A stretch of 64,000 nucleotides of DNA, from the NCBI GenBank assembly GCA_902827205.1, contig LR792634.1, positions 248,001 through 312,000 on the forward strand. The letters are read 5' to 3'. Numbering within the stretch: position 1 is the stretch's first letter; each line of letters opens with the position of its first letter. The position numbers and the translations under genes were made by a program. Origin of the DNA: Methanocaldococcus lauensis. GTDB lineage: Archaea; AGJL01; Methanococci; Methanococcales; Methanocaldococcaceae. Below the pieces are notes generated by a model, which was not told the origin of the DNA, did not search any database, and was given only the letters and a program-made list of their open reading frames with translations. Shown piece by piece: positions 50,683 to 64,000 of this stretch.

Positions 50683-51654
50683 TTATTCTACTTTTTTATT
50701 TTCTATTATTATAGATATTAATTCTTCAACTGATGAAATATCTTCACCAAAACCTACATTATATCCAAATGCTTCTATATCAAATCCTATTTTCTTTGCA
50801 TTTTCTACAACATTTTTGCTTACTTCTACATAATCTTCGTAAAATCCATGAACTAAAGCAGGTATAGGTTTCTCGCCAACAACTGCTATAAACTCTTCAA
50901 GTTTAAATACTGGAAAAGCTCTGGCTAAATTTGCGCCAATATAACCACTTAGCATTGGAATTAAAGCTTTTAGTGCAGATTTAATTCTTGCTTTTCTTTC
51001 ATCCTCTTCAATCACTAAATTTAACGGAGATGATTGTGGAATTCCTACAAACCCTAAATCTAGTATGATTTCAAAACCATACAATCCAGTTGCATACTCT
51101 CTATTAAATAACATTTGAGCCGTTTGCTCCTCTCCAGACTTTATAGCTCCTTTCTCATCAACATCAACTCTATTGTGCTTTACTGCATATACAAGTCTTT
51201 CATCAACTTCTTTTATGAAATCCTCTGTTGGGAGTAGAAATGAAGTTTTTACAAGAGATACTCTTCTAACTCCAGTTTTTGGAGCTAAAAATCCATGAAC
51301 ATCTGCATCTGCGAAGTTTTTAATGATTTCACTTTCATCTTTTAATTCAATTTCAGAACCATTAGCTTTTTTAGCTTTAGTTTCCTGCCCAAACCTTGCA
51401 CCATTGTATCTCAAAGCTTTTTCTGTTAAATTGTTTCCATACTCTGTCTCTCTAAAGAAATCAACAAAATTTACAAAATGCCAGTGCTTAACCATGTTTC
51501 CAGAAATTGCAGGAACTTCAAGGATTTTCCACTTATCGTCATCTTTAATGCTAACTTTAGCTTTTGTTATTTCTACATAATTTGTTCCTCCTCCACCTTG
51601 AGCATTTAGAGACTGAGAGTTTAACCTCATTCTGCCTGATAATCTTAAAAACAT
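50683..51654 (-). CDS. cas7: Type I-A Cascade backbone Cas7 (Csa2/DevR family)
   Basis: Cas7 subunits polymerise along the spacer part of the crRNA. The 323-aa protein has the DevR/Csa2 opening LRLSGRMRLNSQSLNAQGGG, VPAISGNMVKHWHF, ADVHGFLAPKTGVRRVSLVK and the later GFEIILDLGFVG and LSGYIGANLARAFPVF. The start is the ATG at 51654, after a GGGGGGATA site. It lies 22 bases after csa5 within the operon. Confidence 0.93.
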   Translation of the reverse strand: MFLRLSGRMRLNSQSLNAQGGGGTNYVEITKAKVSIKDDDKWKILEVPAISGNMVKHWHFVNFVDFFRETEYGNNLTEKALRYNGARFGQETKAKKANGSEIELKDESEIIKNFADADVHGFLAPKTGVRRVSLVKTSFLLPTEDFIKEVDERLVYAVKHNRVDVDEKGAIKSGEEQTAQMLFNREYATGLYGFEIILDLGFVGIPQSSPLNLVIEEDERKARIKSALKALIPMLSGYIGANLARAFPVFKLEEFIAVVGEKPIPALVHGFYEDYVEVSKNVVENAKKIGFDIEAFGYNVGFGEDISSVEELISIIIENKKVE

Positions 51655-51676
51655 AACTATCCCCCCATCTTTTTTG

Positions 51677-56474
<4,798 letters not shown>

Positions 56475-56497
<23 letters not shown>

Positions 56498-57116
56498 AAA
56501 GCCACACCCCAAGACCCAAATCTTTATCGTAGGGAAGTTTTCCTTCATAAATTTTAGCCATTCTTATGTTTTTTGGATAAGGAATTAAAACAAAAGGCTT
56601 AACTACTTTTATACATCTTGGAATGTTTGAATAATCATACTCAACAGGTAAGGCTTGGATTATTCCCGGAATGTTGGATTCTAATGGAACAATAGTTCCA
56701 CCAATTGGAACATTTTCTTTTTCTTCTAAATTTATGTGTTTTATTTCTTCAACAGTTGCTAAATCACATGAACGACCGAGTAAAATTTGATATTTTGGTT
56801 TTTTAAAGTATTTTTCCCATTCATCAGGTAAATAAAGATATAATATATTATCCACAAGTATTTCTCTTTTTATGACATCTGTTATTATATCTTTTCCAAG
56901 TGTATAAGTTCTTTCTAAATCTACACCTTTTCCATTACTTTTAAATATATAACCAACATACTTAACGTCATTTAACCCTACAATCTCTCCTTTAACAGCT
57001 GAAAGCAAACCTAATATTGTTGATAAAGGTGGCAGAGGAAGAGTAGGTTGATATCCAGATTGAAATGTAGGATATCTAAAAGTTGCTGTCCAACTTTTTA
57101 ATTTTACTCTAATCAT
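56475..57116 (-). CDS. cas5: Type I-B Cascade subunit Cas5 (Cas5t type)
   Basis: This is a 213-aa Cas5 of the Tneap/I-B kind, with the typical N-terminus MIRVKLKSWTATFRYPTF and the Gly/Pro loop LPLPPLSTILGLLSAVKG. It would cap the crRNA handle within the second Cascade. The start is the ATG at 57116, which overlaps the cas7 stop after GGTGTCATGC; the longer frame would run into cas7. Its 3' end is overlapped by cas3. It is clearly distinct from the type I-A Cas5 at 49924. Confidence 0.88.
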
Positions 57117-58218
57117 GCATGACACCATAATATTTAGCAATTTCAACTGATACTTTATCTAAAACTTCTCCAATTTTACCATATTCAACTTCAATATTTT
57201 CTAACTCAATATTTTCTATATCTAAGTTCCACTTTTTAACAAAACCCTTATCTATACCAATAAAAATTTTCTTTGTATTTAATATATCAGAAAATTCTTT
57301 TATTCTTTCAATTAATGCCTCTTTATCAAATTTTATCTCTCCTTTATTCTCATAAAATATATCTGATATAAATGGATTAACTCCTCCATCAAATATTCCC
57401 AAAATAATTAATTTTGGTGTGACATCCGTTAAGAACAACGTTTGTTTTGCTCCACCGAATAGATATTTTAAGGCTTTAATAGTTTCAGAGGATCTTTTAT
57501 ATCTAATATTATTTGGCATAATCCATTCATTTTCTTTCATCTCAACTCCAATTTCTTTTGCAAGATTTAAAAAATATTCTTCCCAATTTATTTTTGATTT
57601 TAGTTCCTCTAATTTTTTAATCTTCTTCTTAGCATCTTTAGATTTAGAATTTTTAAGAGTTTCAATTAAAGCATCAAAATTAATTAAATTTCTAAATCCT
57701 GCTTTATTAATAAATAAAAATCTCCCTACAGCATTTAAATCCAAAGAAAAGGCTCCTTTTAATACTGTTGAATAAAATTCGCTTTCATAAGGGACTGGAT
57801 CTCCTTCGTGTCTCGATGCAGTGGCAAAATCACTTACTACAGAATTCCTAACTGGCAATACTGAGATTAATGGGGTAGTTTTTAATGGAGAAATTCTTGT
57901 TACAGTTAAGTCTTCCATAGCTCTCATGTATCCAAAAACATCATCATCTGGATATTTTATTGGATTTGCTTGGGTAAATACTTGATTTTTGCCTTCAACT
58001 TTCTCTAATGGTGAAAGTTCCCATCCAAAATGTTCTTTTAGTGTGTTTCTCCACCAGTATCTCCATGCTTGAGCTGATACATAGACATAGCTATCTTTTC
58101 CACATTTCAATTTTTTAACAATAACTTTATTTCTTTCAGCAGAGCTTGTATCTGTCCCCATCATATTTAAAGCAGAGTGAGGAGTATCAATTAAAACTAA
58201 ACCACTTATAAATTTCAT
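57109..58218 (-). CDS. cas7: Type I-B Cascade backbone Cas7 (Cst2/DevR)
   Basis: This 369-aa Cas7 forms the backbone of the second effector. The opening FISGLVLIDTPHSALNMMG followed by YVSAQAWRYWWRNTLKEHFG is the Cst2 pattern; RISPLKTTPLISVLPVRNSV, then DFATASRHEGDPVPYESEFY and a C-terminal KIFIGIDKGFV follow. It overlaps cas8b1 by four bases (ATGA, 58215-58218) and the next cas5 by eight. The ATG lies after GAGGGTGATGAAGA. Confidence 0.92.
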   Translation of the reverse strand: MKFISGLVLIDTPHSALNMMGTDTSSAERNKVIVKKLKCGKDSYVYVSAQAWRYWWRNTLKEHFGWELSPLEKVEGKNQVFTQANPIKYPDDDVFGYMRAMEDLTVTRISPLKTTPLISVLPVRNSVVSDFATASRHEGDPVPYESEFYSTVLKGAFSLDLNAVGRFLFINKAGFRNLINFDALIETLKNSKSKDAKKKIKKLEELKSKINWEEYFLNLAKEIGVEMKENEWIMPNNIRYKRSSETIKALKYLFGGAKQTLFLTDVTPKLIILGIFDGGVNPFISDIFYENKGEIKFDKEALIERIKEFSDILNTKKIFIGIDKGFVKKWNLDIENIELENIEVEYGKIGEVLDKVSVEIAKYYGVMHD

Positions 58219-59669
58219 TCTTCATCACCCTCATAGATTTCATCTTCTTCTACATCTTCTTCAGATTCAGATTGTAACTTAATTAATCTATCATGAAGTT
58301 TTTCATATATTCTGAATAACAATAAGTTTCTAACGACTCTCCAAGAGGTGTTAATATCTTCACCATAATTTGTTAATAATCTTGCAAATTCATCAAAAGT
58401 TAATAAAGGGTTTGGGATACCTTTTTGCTGTCTAATTTTTTCAACTCTTATAAAGAAATTCTCAAATTGGTAAAGTTTTGTTGAGTTTTCTAACTCTCTA
58501 ACAGTTTGCCTTAATTTATTGTCTTCCAATTTTTCTATAGTTTCGACTATTCTATCTCCAATATCTTTAATAAAATTTATAACATGTTCATCCAACCCTA
58601 ACACCTCCAAACAATAAAATTTTAGTAAATTCCACTTAGCATTAACTTTTTTCTTTTTTCTATTATAAAAAAATTCTAAAATACTTTCTTCATTTAATAA
58701 TCTTCGATAGACTTCATTATCATTCTTTTTTTCTATTTCTTCAAAATTCAAGTTTTTCTTTTTACTTTTACTAAGTTTCCATCCCATATTTACAATATTT
58801 TTCCAGCCATCATAGTCTATCTCTCCTGCAAATGCAATAAATTTTAATGCAGATGTAGGTATTGGCATAATATCAATATATTGCTGTCCACTTTGGTTTC
58901 CATTTCTAAAATAATATAAAGTAACACTTACATTTTCCCAAAACTTGTAACTTTCCATTTTTCTTGTAATTTCAATTATTTTCTTAAAAAAGAAGTTTTC
59001 AGGTTTTTTAAAATCTCTGGCATTTGAAAATAAACTATATTCTTTTGCATAATTAATACTCTCTTTACACAACTCTAACATTTTTTCATAAGGATAGGCA
59101 TGAATAATGAGGACATTTGGTAGATTATAGGCAACTAATGGCATAAATTGTACTAAAAATAGGCAATATGCACAAATAACTTCCCCTTTAGGATTCGCTG
59201 AATGGAAAAAGTTTAACATGCCTCCAGTTCCTAATAGTGGAAAATCTGATCTATAAATGTCTTTTTCGTAAGGCTTTCTTCTACCACAAATAACACATCG
59301 TTTTTCTTTTGAAGAAGGTTCTAAAACCTTAGGAATATTTTTATATAAATCCATTAGATTTTTAGCAATATTTTCTGATGTTCTTTTCTTAGACATCCCA
59401 GGATTTGACATTATTATTCCATTATTTGGAAATATCTTTCCATGTAAATAAGAAGCCCATTCTTTTTTAGAATAAAGTTTTGATGCAAAATATATGGCTT
59501 TTTCTATATCTTCTTTAGTTAAGTCCTCTGGTTTATTTTTATTGGCAATTAATAAAAGAGTAACTAATCCAGCATCAACAAAGGGATGTCCAGTCCAGTA
59601 AAATTCACATTTATATTCATTTTTTATATTTCCCGTCTTGATATATTCATCAAGAGTTTTTACTATCAT
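58215..59669 (-). CDS. cas8b1: Type I-B large subunit Cas8b1/Cst1 (CXXC-CXXC)
   Basis: This 484-aa protein is the Cst1 large subunit of the Tneap-type I-B Cascade. It starts with FYWTGHPFVDAGLVTLLLIA, the Cst1 N-terminal motif, and has the zinc-finger pairs CVICGRRKPY (about residues 123-126) and CAYC (about 162-165) that give the CXXC_CXXC name. The tail is very acidic. The ATG at 59669 follows GGTGGGGG, and a TATA-like site lies at 59721-59730. It heads the four-gene unit cas8b1-cas7-cas5-cas3, followed by cas4 and cas1. Confidence 0.88.
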   Translation of the reverse strand: MIVKTLDEYIKTGNIKNEYKCEFYWTGHPFVDAGLVTLLLIANKNKPEDLTKEDIEKAIYFASKLYSKKEWASYLHGKIFPNNGIIMSNPGMSKKRTSENIAKNLMDLYKNIPKVLEPSSKEKRCVICGRRKPYEKDIYRSDFPLLGTGGMLNFFHSANPKGEVICAYCLFLVQFMPLVAYNLPNVLIIHAYPYEKMLELCKESINYAKEYSLFSNARDFKKPENFFFKKIIEITRKMESYKFWENVSVTLYYFRNGNQSGQQYIDIMPIPTSALKFIAFAGEIDYDGWKNIVNMGWKLSKSKKKNLNFEEIEKKNDNEVYRRLLNEESILEFFYNRKKKKVNAKWNLLKFYCLEVLGLDEHVINFIKDIGDRIVETIEKLEDNKLRQTVRELENSTKLYQFENFFIRVEKIRQQKGIPNPLLTFDEFARLLTNYGEDINTSWRVVRNLLLFRIYEKLHDRLIKLQSESEEDVEEDEIYEGDEE

Positions 59670-59720
59670 TCCCCCACCATCAAAATATAATTAACTATAT
59701 ATTATATTTTTCTCTAAATT

Positions 59721-59730
59721 CATATATAAA
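59721..59730 (-). promoter_or_regulatory. TATA box for the type I-B cas operon
   Basis: On the minus strand TTTATATATG at 59730-59721 lies about 52 bases ahead of the cas8b1 start, predicting transcription from about 59697. The 122-base gap after cas6 suggests this operon can be expressed apart from cas6. Confidence 0.5.
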
Positions 59731-59791
59731 TTTATCGATAAAATTTTAATTTAAAAAAGTAAAGTAATTTAAAAAATTAAAAAATAGAAAT

Positions 59792-60505
59792 TCAATCAAT
59801 ATTTATAACCATTCCAAATCCTAAACTGTTTTTCTCTCCAAAGCCACACTCATAACCAAATTTTATTAGTTCATAATCTCCCCAAACCTTAAACACCATT
59901 TCAGAACATCTACAGTAAATATTCTTTATTCTCATCCTCTTAGGTTTATATTTTAAAATTTCAAATTCAAAATTTAAATCACATTTTTCATTATAAAATG
60001 CTTCATATTTCTTTTTTAGATTGTTTTTTAAATTTTCGTAAAATTTTGAAGAATTTGGAAGTAAATCATAAGTTTTTAACTTATTGTCCTCTGTTGGAAT
60101 TATAGTTTTTAAATATATTGGAGATATTGTTTTTAAAATGTTAAACTTTTTAGGGATTGGTAAAATTTTCGCTCTTTTTACATAAAAGTTTATTTTTCCA
60201 ACTCTTAACTCTCCATCTTCCAATAAACCCTCAACAAAGTTCTCTATAAATTCATTTTTTGGTGAGGAAATATAAAGATATGCCTTTCCATCAATTGTTT
60301 CTATTCCCTCCTTTCTAATAACTCTCCTTCTAATTTGTAACAAAGAAAATGTAAAAAATTTAAATTTTTGATAATTATGTAGTCTTTCAGCATATTCTGG
60401 ATTTGCAGAGTGAATTTTATTGTATATTGCTGACGCTAAATAATACTGGTGATTATAAGGAATAACTGTAAAATTATCTGTTTGCAATTCCAACTCCATT
60501 CTCAT
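59792..60505 (-). CDS. cas6: CRISPR RNA endonuclease Cas6
   Basis: Cas6 cuts the pre-crRNA within each repeat, normally leaving an 8-base 5' handle; here that would be ATGGAAA plus the variable base. The 237-aa RAMP-fold protein has the N-terminal ELQTDNFTVIPYNHQYYLASAIYN with a likely catalytic His, KFKFFTFSLLQI and the C-terminal glycine-rich loop YECGFGEKNSLGFGMV. It is the only cas6 seen, so it must serve both arrays and both effectors. The start is the ATG at 60505 after GAGGG; the ATG at 60499 is also possible. Confidence 0.93.
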   Translation of the reverse strand: MRMELELQTDNFTVIPYNHQYYLASAIYNKIHSANPEYAERLHNYQKFKFFTFSLLQIRRRVIRKEGIETIDGKAYLYISSPKNEFIENFVEGLLEDGELRVGKINFYVKRAKILPIPKKFNILKTISPIYLKTIIPTEDNKLKTYDLLPNSSKFYENLKNNLKKKYEAFYNEKCDLNFEFEILKYKPKRMRIKNIYCRCSEMVFKVWGDYELIKFGYECGFGEKNSLGFGMVINID

Positions 60506-60594
60506 ATTTTCCCTCATTATATTAAATTAATTACCAAAAGTTCTATATACAAACTAATATAAATACGCAGTTATTATAAAGTTGGGTGATTTTT

Positions 60595-61617
60595 GTGGAT
60601 TTATATGCAGTTGCCACAGAAATGGTAAGAAATTATGGATACATTGGAATATTTATAATATCATTTACAGAGGCATTTATTCAACCAATTCCTCCAGACA
60701 TTTTTATAATAAGTGCTCCTTTTTTTGGAGTAAATCCTATAATATCAGCAATTGTAGCCTCAATAGGCACAACTTTGGGAGGATTATTTGGCTATTACTT
60801 AGGATACAAATTAGGGCATCCAATATTTGTAAAACTTTTTGGAGAGAAGTATTTACAGAAAGGGGAGGAGTTTTTTAATAAATATGGGATTTATGGGATA
60901 ATTTTGGCAGGATTTACTCCTATTCCTTACAAAGTTGTTGCGTGGCTCTCTGGAATCTTTGAAATTAGAGCATTGATATTTACAATAGCAACAGTTGTTG
61001 GTAGAGCTCCAAGATTTTTAATTGAGGCATTTTTTGGGAATATGCTAAGTAACTTTAGTATAAATAAGTTATACAACCTTAATATTTATCTCTTTTATTT
61101 AATAAATTCCCACTATAATCATATATTGGATATTATTATGCTACTTATCTCTAAGACAGTGTATCTCATAGTTTTTATAACTACGATTTTAATCTATTTA
61201 AAAAATAGAAAATTGGGATTAAAATTAGCGTTTAGTTTATTTTTAGCAGTTTTAATTATATTTTCATTGAAGTATTTGATAAATGAACCAAGACCTTATA
61301 TAGTTTTAAAGAATGTCCATTTATTATGCTTTGAAGGTAATGAACCAAGTTTTCCAAGCGGACACACAACATATGCATTTACATTGGCAACATCTTTACT
61401 ATTAAATTACTCAAAAAAAATTGGAATTTTATTCCTAATTTGGGCTATCTTTGTAGGTTACAGTAGAGTTTATGTTGGCGTTCATTATCCTTTCGATGTT
61501 ATTGGTGGTTTAATAATTGGAATATTTTGCGGATATTTAACAAAACTTAATATAGAAAAATTTATAGAAAGATTAAAATTAATGAATTTAAGGATAAAAA
61601 TAAAAAAGAAAAGTTAA
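60595..61617 (+). CDS. DedA-PAP2 fusion membrane protein
   Basis: The 340-aa membrane protein joins two domains. Residues 1-165 are a DedA/SNARE-associated domain ([20 protein letters not shown], then [17 protein letters not shown] and [17 protein letters not shown]). Residues 185-340 are a PAP2 lipid phosphatase with the three motifs [19 protein letters not shown] and [16 protein letters not shown]. It probably dephosphorylates a polyprenyl or phospholipid phosphate at the outer face and may help recycle the carrier; this is inference. The start is GTG at 60595, four bases after GGGTGAT. M. jannaschii has the same gene beside cas6. It is not known to be linked to CRISPR function. Confidence 0.9.
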   Translation: MDLYAVATEMVRNYGYIGIFIISFTEAFIQPIPPDIFIISAPFFGVNPIISAIVASIGTTLGGLFGYYLGYKLGHPIFVKLFGEKYLQKGEEFFNKYGIYGIILAGFTPIPYKVVAWLSGIFEIRALIFTIATVVGRAPRFLIEAFFGNMLSNFSINKLYNLNIYLFYLINSHYNHILDIIMLLISKTVYLIVFITTILIYLKNRKLGLKLAFSLFLAVLIIFSLKYLINEPRPYIVLKNVHLLCFEGNEPSFPSGHTTYAFTLATSLLLNYSKKIGILFLIWAIFVGYSRVYVGVHYPFDVIGGLIIGIFCGYLTKLNIEKFIERLKLMNLRIKIKKKS

Positions 61618-61630
61618 AAAATAAATAAAA

Positions 61631-62137
61631 TTATTCTTTTTGTTTAGCTTTTTCATCTTCTTTAAAGTATTCATCATATACTCCAGCGTCAATTTCTTTT
61701 TGAACTTCTTTAGGATCTTTTCCTTCAACTGTTACTCCCATAGAGCCACAAGTTCCTAAAACTTCTTTTACAGCATTCTTTAAAGTGTATGATAACATTG
61801 AATCCATTTTCATTTTTGCAATTTTAATAACTTGCTCTAATGTTAAGTTACCAACAACTTCGTGTCTTGGTTCGTGAGCTGCTGTTTCTATACCTAACTC
61901 TTTTTTTATTAGAGCGGTTGTTGGAGGAATTCCAACTTCAATCTCGAATTTTCTTGTTTCAGTATCAACTATAACTTTAACTGGAACTTGCATTCCCTCA
62001 TAGTCTTTAGTTTTTTCGTTAATCTCTTTGACAACCTGCATAACATTAACTCCTAAAGGACCAATTGCTGGTCCTAATGGTGGCCCTGCTGTAGCCTTAC
62101 CTCCAGTAATTAAAACTTCTACGACTTCCTTAGCCAT
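61631..62137 (-). CDS. rpl11: Large ribosomal subunit protein uL11
   Basis: uL11 binds the GTPase centre of 23S rRNA with the P stalk. The 168-aa archaeal protein has the N-terminal [19 protein letters not shown], then [16 protein letters not shown], and the RNA-binding C-terminal part with [20 protein letters not shown] and [14 protein letters not shown]. The ATG follows GAGGTGAGACATT. It is 97 bases downstream of spt5 and may also have its own promoter. The order ftsZ-secE-spt5-rpl11 is conserved in Methanocaldococcus. Confidence 0.97.
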   Translation of the reverse strand: MAKEVVEVLITGGKATAGPPLGPAIGPLGVNVMQVVKEINEKTKDYEGMQVPVKVIVDTETRKFEIEVGIPPTTALIKKELGIETAAHEPRHEVVGNLTLEQVIKIAKMKMDSMLSYTLKNAVKEVLGTCGSMGVTVEGKDPKEVQKEIDAGVYDEYFKEDEKAKQKE

Positions 62138-62234
62138 AATGTCTCACCTCAGTTAAAAAAATAAGGTATTATATTATGATGCGTAAATAAAATTAATATA
62201 TGGAATATATAAAGTTATTCCTAATTAACTAATA

Positions 62235-62678
62235 TTAATCTTTATGTTTTGAAACTATCTTAACACCTTCAACAGATAATGTTATTGGTATCGGAACCAT
62301 AGCATTTTCAAGTTCTAAGGTAACTTCCTCTTTATTTTTATCTACTCTAATAACTTTAGCCCTTTCTCCTTTAAAAGGACCTGCAATAATTTCAACAACA
62401 TCTCCTTTCTCAATATTTTCAATAATTTTCTTTGGAGTTAATAGTGGTTCAATTTCTTCAATGGCTATAGTCCCAGGAACTATTCCTCTAACTCTTGGCA
62501 TTCTTTTTATTAATTCTTCTACATCCCCTTTTGTCTCTGCCTCAACTAAAACATACCCTTTTAAAGACTCAGTAGCCAATATTGAATAAACATTTAATTG
62601 CTCCTTTTCAGCCCTACTTGCCATTAATTCAGCAATGTTTTTCTCCTGACCAACCATAGTTCTTACAGCAAAAATCAT
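62235..62678 (-). CDS. spt5: Transcription elongation factor Spt5 (NusG family)
   Basis: Spt5 binds the RNA polymerase clamp with Spt4 and raises processivity. The 147-aa protein has the NGN domain (FAVRTMVGQEKNIAELM, VEAETKGDVEELIKRMP, RVRGIVPG) and one KOW domain (GDVVEIIAGPFKGERAKVIRV's core, IAGPFKGERAKV). Both are complete and of normal archaeal length. GGTGATATT precedes the ATG. It follows secE by 111 bases. Confidence 0.96.
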   Translation of the reverse strand: MIFAVRTMVGQEKNIAELMASRAEKEQLNVYSILATESLKGYVLVEAETKGDVEELIKRMPRVRGIVPGTIAIEEIEPLLTPKKIIENIEKGDVVEIIAGPFKGERAKVIRVDKNKEEVTLELENAMVPIPITLSVEGVKIVSKHKD

Positions 62679-62789
62679 AATATCACCTTAAATAGTTTAA
62701 TTCAAAAATATAAATCATTTAGTATTTAGTCAAAATTAAAGCATAAAAAATTAAATAAAAAATAACATAAAAAAGTCTTTAAATTATTT

Positions 62790-63020
62790 TTATACTTTTG
62801 GAGTGCTTGGAGGCTTTATTATATTTTTTATATATGTCGCAGGGACATGGATTATGTAACCAATTACACCTAATAATGTTATTCCCAATGCTGTAATTTT
62901 AGCAACATTTATATATTCTTCCATTGTAGGTTTTTTAATTACTAACCAAACTCTTTTACACTCTTCAAGAAACTCCTTTAGTTCATCTATTTTTTTATTA
63001 ATGTCAATATCTATATTCAT
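62790..63020 (-). CDS. secE: Preprotein translocase subunit SecE (Sec61 gamma)
   Basis: SecE clamps the SecY channel for protein export. The 76-aa protein has the amphipathic helix KIDELKEFLEECKRVWLVIK, the conserved KKPTMEEYINVAKI hinge and one membrane segment (ALGITLLGVIGYIIHVPATYI), the complete Sec61-gamma pattern. The ATG follows GGGGATAATA. It starts 10 bases after the ftsZ stop and is likely in the same transcript. Confidence 0.95.
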   Translation of the reverse strand: MNIDIDINKKIDELKEFLEECKRVWLVIKKPTMEEYINVAKITALGITLLGVIGYIIHVPATYIKNIIKPPSTPKV

Positions 63021-63030
63021 TATTATCCCC

Positions 63031-64000
63031 TTAAATTTTTGGGATATTCAATAACTCTGTCTTTTTTCTTTTTATTCCAGACTCTCCAAACTCAATTCTT
63101 GATTGAACCCCTGTAACTACTAATAAAACTTTAACTGTATTCTCTAATTTTTCGTCAATAGTAGCTCCCCAAATTATTGTAGCGTTAGGATCTAATCTTG
63201 AAGACACTGTTGCTACTACTTCTTTTGCCTCTTCCAATGTTAAGTCCTCTGGACCCATAACATGAATTAAAGCCCCTGTAGCTCCATCTATATCTACATC
63301 TAACAGTGGGGAGTTTAGTGCCATATTTATAGCTTCTTTAGCTCTCTTTTCACTATCACTTTCCCCGATTCCAATCATCGCTAAGCCTCCATCGCTCATA
63401 ACTGCCTTTACATCGGCAAAGTCCACATTAATTAATCCCTCTTTGGTTATTAATTCTACTAACCCTTTTACAGCATTGATTAAAACTTCATCAGCCACTT
63501 TAAAAGCTACTTTTAGAGGCATATTTGGAACGATTTCAAATAACTTTTCGTTAGGTATTACAACTAATGTATCAGTATGTTGTTTTAATCTTTCTAATCC
63601 TTCCATAGCATTTTTCATTCTAATTTTACCCTCCATTTCAAAAGGTAGAGTAACTACTGCTACAGTTAATGCTCCAATTTTTTTGGCTATCTCTGCAACT
63701 ACTGGAGCTGATCCTGTCCCTGTTCCTCCACCTAATCCACAGGTTATAAATACCATATCGGAATCTTGAATTGCCGCTTTAATTTCTTCAGCGCTTTCTT
63801 TTGCCGCTTCTTCGCCAATCTTAGGATTACCTCCTGCACCCAAACCTCTTGTCAATTTTTTACCAATTAATATTTTTTTGTCTGCCTTAGTCCTTATTAA
63901 CTGTTGGGCATCTGTGTTAATTGCTATAGTTTTAGCTCCCTCTATTCCTTCTAATTTTAATCTTGTAATTGTATTGTTTCCAGCTCCTCCACAACCTACC
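63031..64000 (-). CDS. ftsZ: Cell division protein FtsZ (5' end beyond the window)
   Basis: FtsZ is the tubulin-like GTPase of the division ring. 322 residues are visible; the reading frame is open to the window edge. The visible start [14 protein letters not shown] is the first nucleotide-binding loop. The tubulin signature [18 protein letters not shown] follows, then [14 protein letters not shown], the synergy-loop region [19 protein letters not shown], and the terminal strands [14 protein letters not shown] and [12 protein letters not shown]. An internal Met near 63855 is not the start. secE, spt5 and rpl11 lie downstream in the same direction. Confidence 0.97.
   Translation of the reverse strand, partial: VGCGGAGNNTITRLKLEGIEGAKTIAINTDAQQLIRTKADKKILIGKKLTRGLGAGGNPKIGEEAAKESAEEIKAAIQDSDMVFITCGLGGGTGTGSAPVVAEIAKKIGALTVAVVTLPFEMEGKIRMKNAMEGLERLKQHTDTLVVIPNEKLFEIVPNMPLKVAFKVADEVLINAVKGLVELITKEGLINVDFADVKAVMSDGGLAMIGIGESDSEKRAKEAINMALNSPLLDVDIDGATGALIHVMGPEDLTLEEAKEVVATVSSRLDPNATIIWGATIDEKLENTVKVLLVVTGVQSRIEFGESGIKRKKTELLNIPKI

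Overview
The window is a chromosomal segment of a hyperthermophilic methanogen of the genus Methanocaldococcus. The evidence is the AT-rich intergenic DNA, the GGTGAT-like ribosome binding sites, methanogenesis marker genes (mtxX, marker 12), an Ehb-type energy-converting hydrogenase cluster, the methanofuran gene mfnB, short archaeal PurA and PheT, and a string of genes recognisable as orthologues of Methanocaldococcus jannaschii loci. It is not M. jannaschii itself: gene order differs, and mutS and a complete second CRISPR effector module are present.

Layout. 1-9925: regulator (partial), surE, purA, a decayed defence-type patch (DUF499 ATPase fragment, MNT nucleotidyltransferase, archaeal ATPase, internally deleted SNF2-type helicase), a solitary C5 DNA methyltransferase and alaS. 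10048-13063: a 359-bp leader and CRISPR array 1 (36 intact repeats plus one interrupted). 13338-43807: mutS with a small nuclease-like partner, hisS, an FtsJ-type RNA methyltransferase, a flippase, a metallo-hydrolase, a lipoprotein, uppS, mtxX, marker 12, a tungstate/molybdate-type ABC transporter, prs, a TraB-family gene, truD, a frameshifted membrane gene, tRNA-Val, ehbE to ehbL, mfnB, glmM, glmU, dut, a GH114-like lipoprotein, thrB, trkA, a DUF483 gene and pheT. 43920-45667: a near-identical leader and CRISPR array 2 (15 intact repeats plus two interrupted). 46019-60505: cas locus. 60595-64000: a DedA-PAP2 fusion, rpl11, spt5, secE and ftsZ (cut by the window end).

The cas locus holds one adaptation set (cas1, cas2, cas4), one cas6 and the regulator csa3, flanked by two complete interference modules: type I-A (cas8a2, cas3'', cas3', cas5, cas7, csa5) and type I-B of the Cst1/Cst2 kind (cas8b1, cas7, cas5, cas3). 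Both modules probably draw on the same crRNAs, because the two arrays share one repeat and one leader.

The least explained structures are these. A GC-rich, hairpin-forming 90-bp segment is embedded in the terminal repeat of both arrays and is present three times, identical. The last repeat base changes in blocks along array 1. The leader carries repeated TTCGGAGG motifs. A MutS1 protein without visible MutL overlaps a gene for a PD-(D/E)XK-like protein. The decayed DUF499/SNF2 patch is the remaining oddity. All statements rest on reading the sequence and on remembered family knowledge; no search or computation was run.
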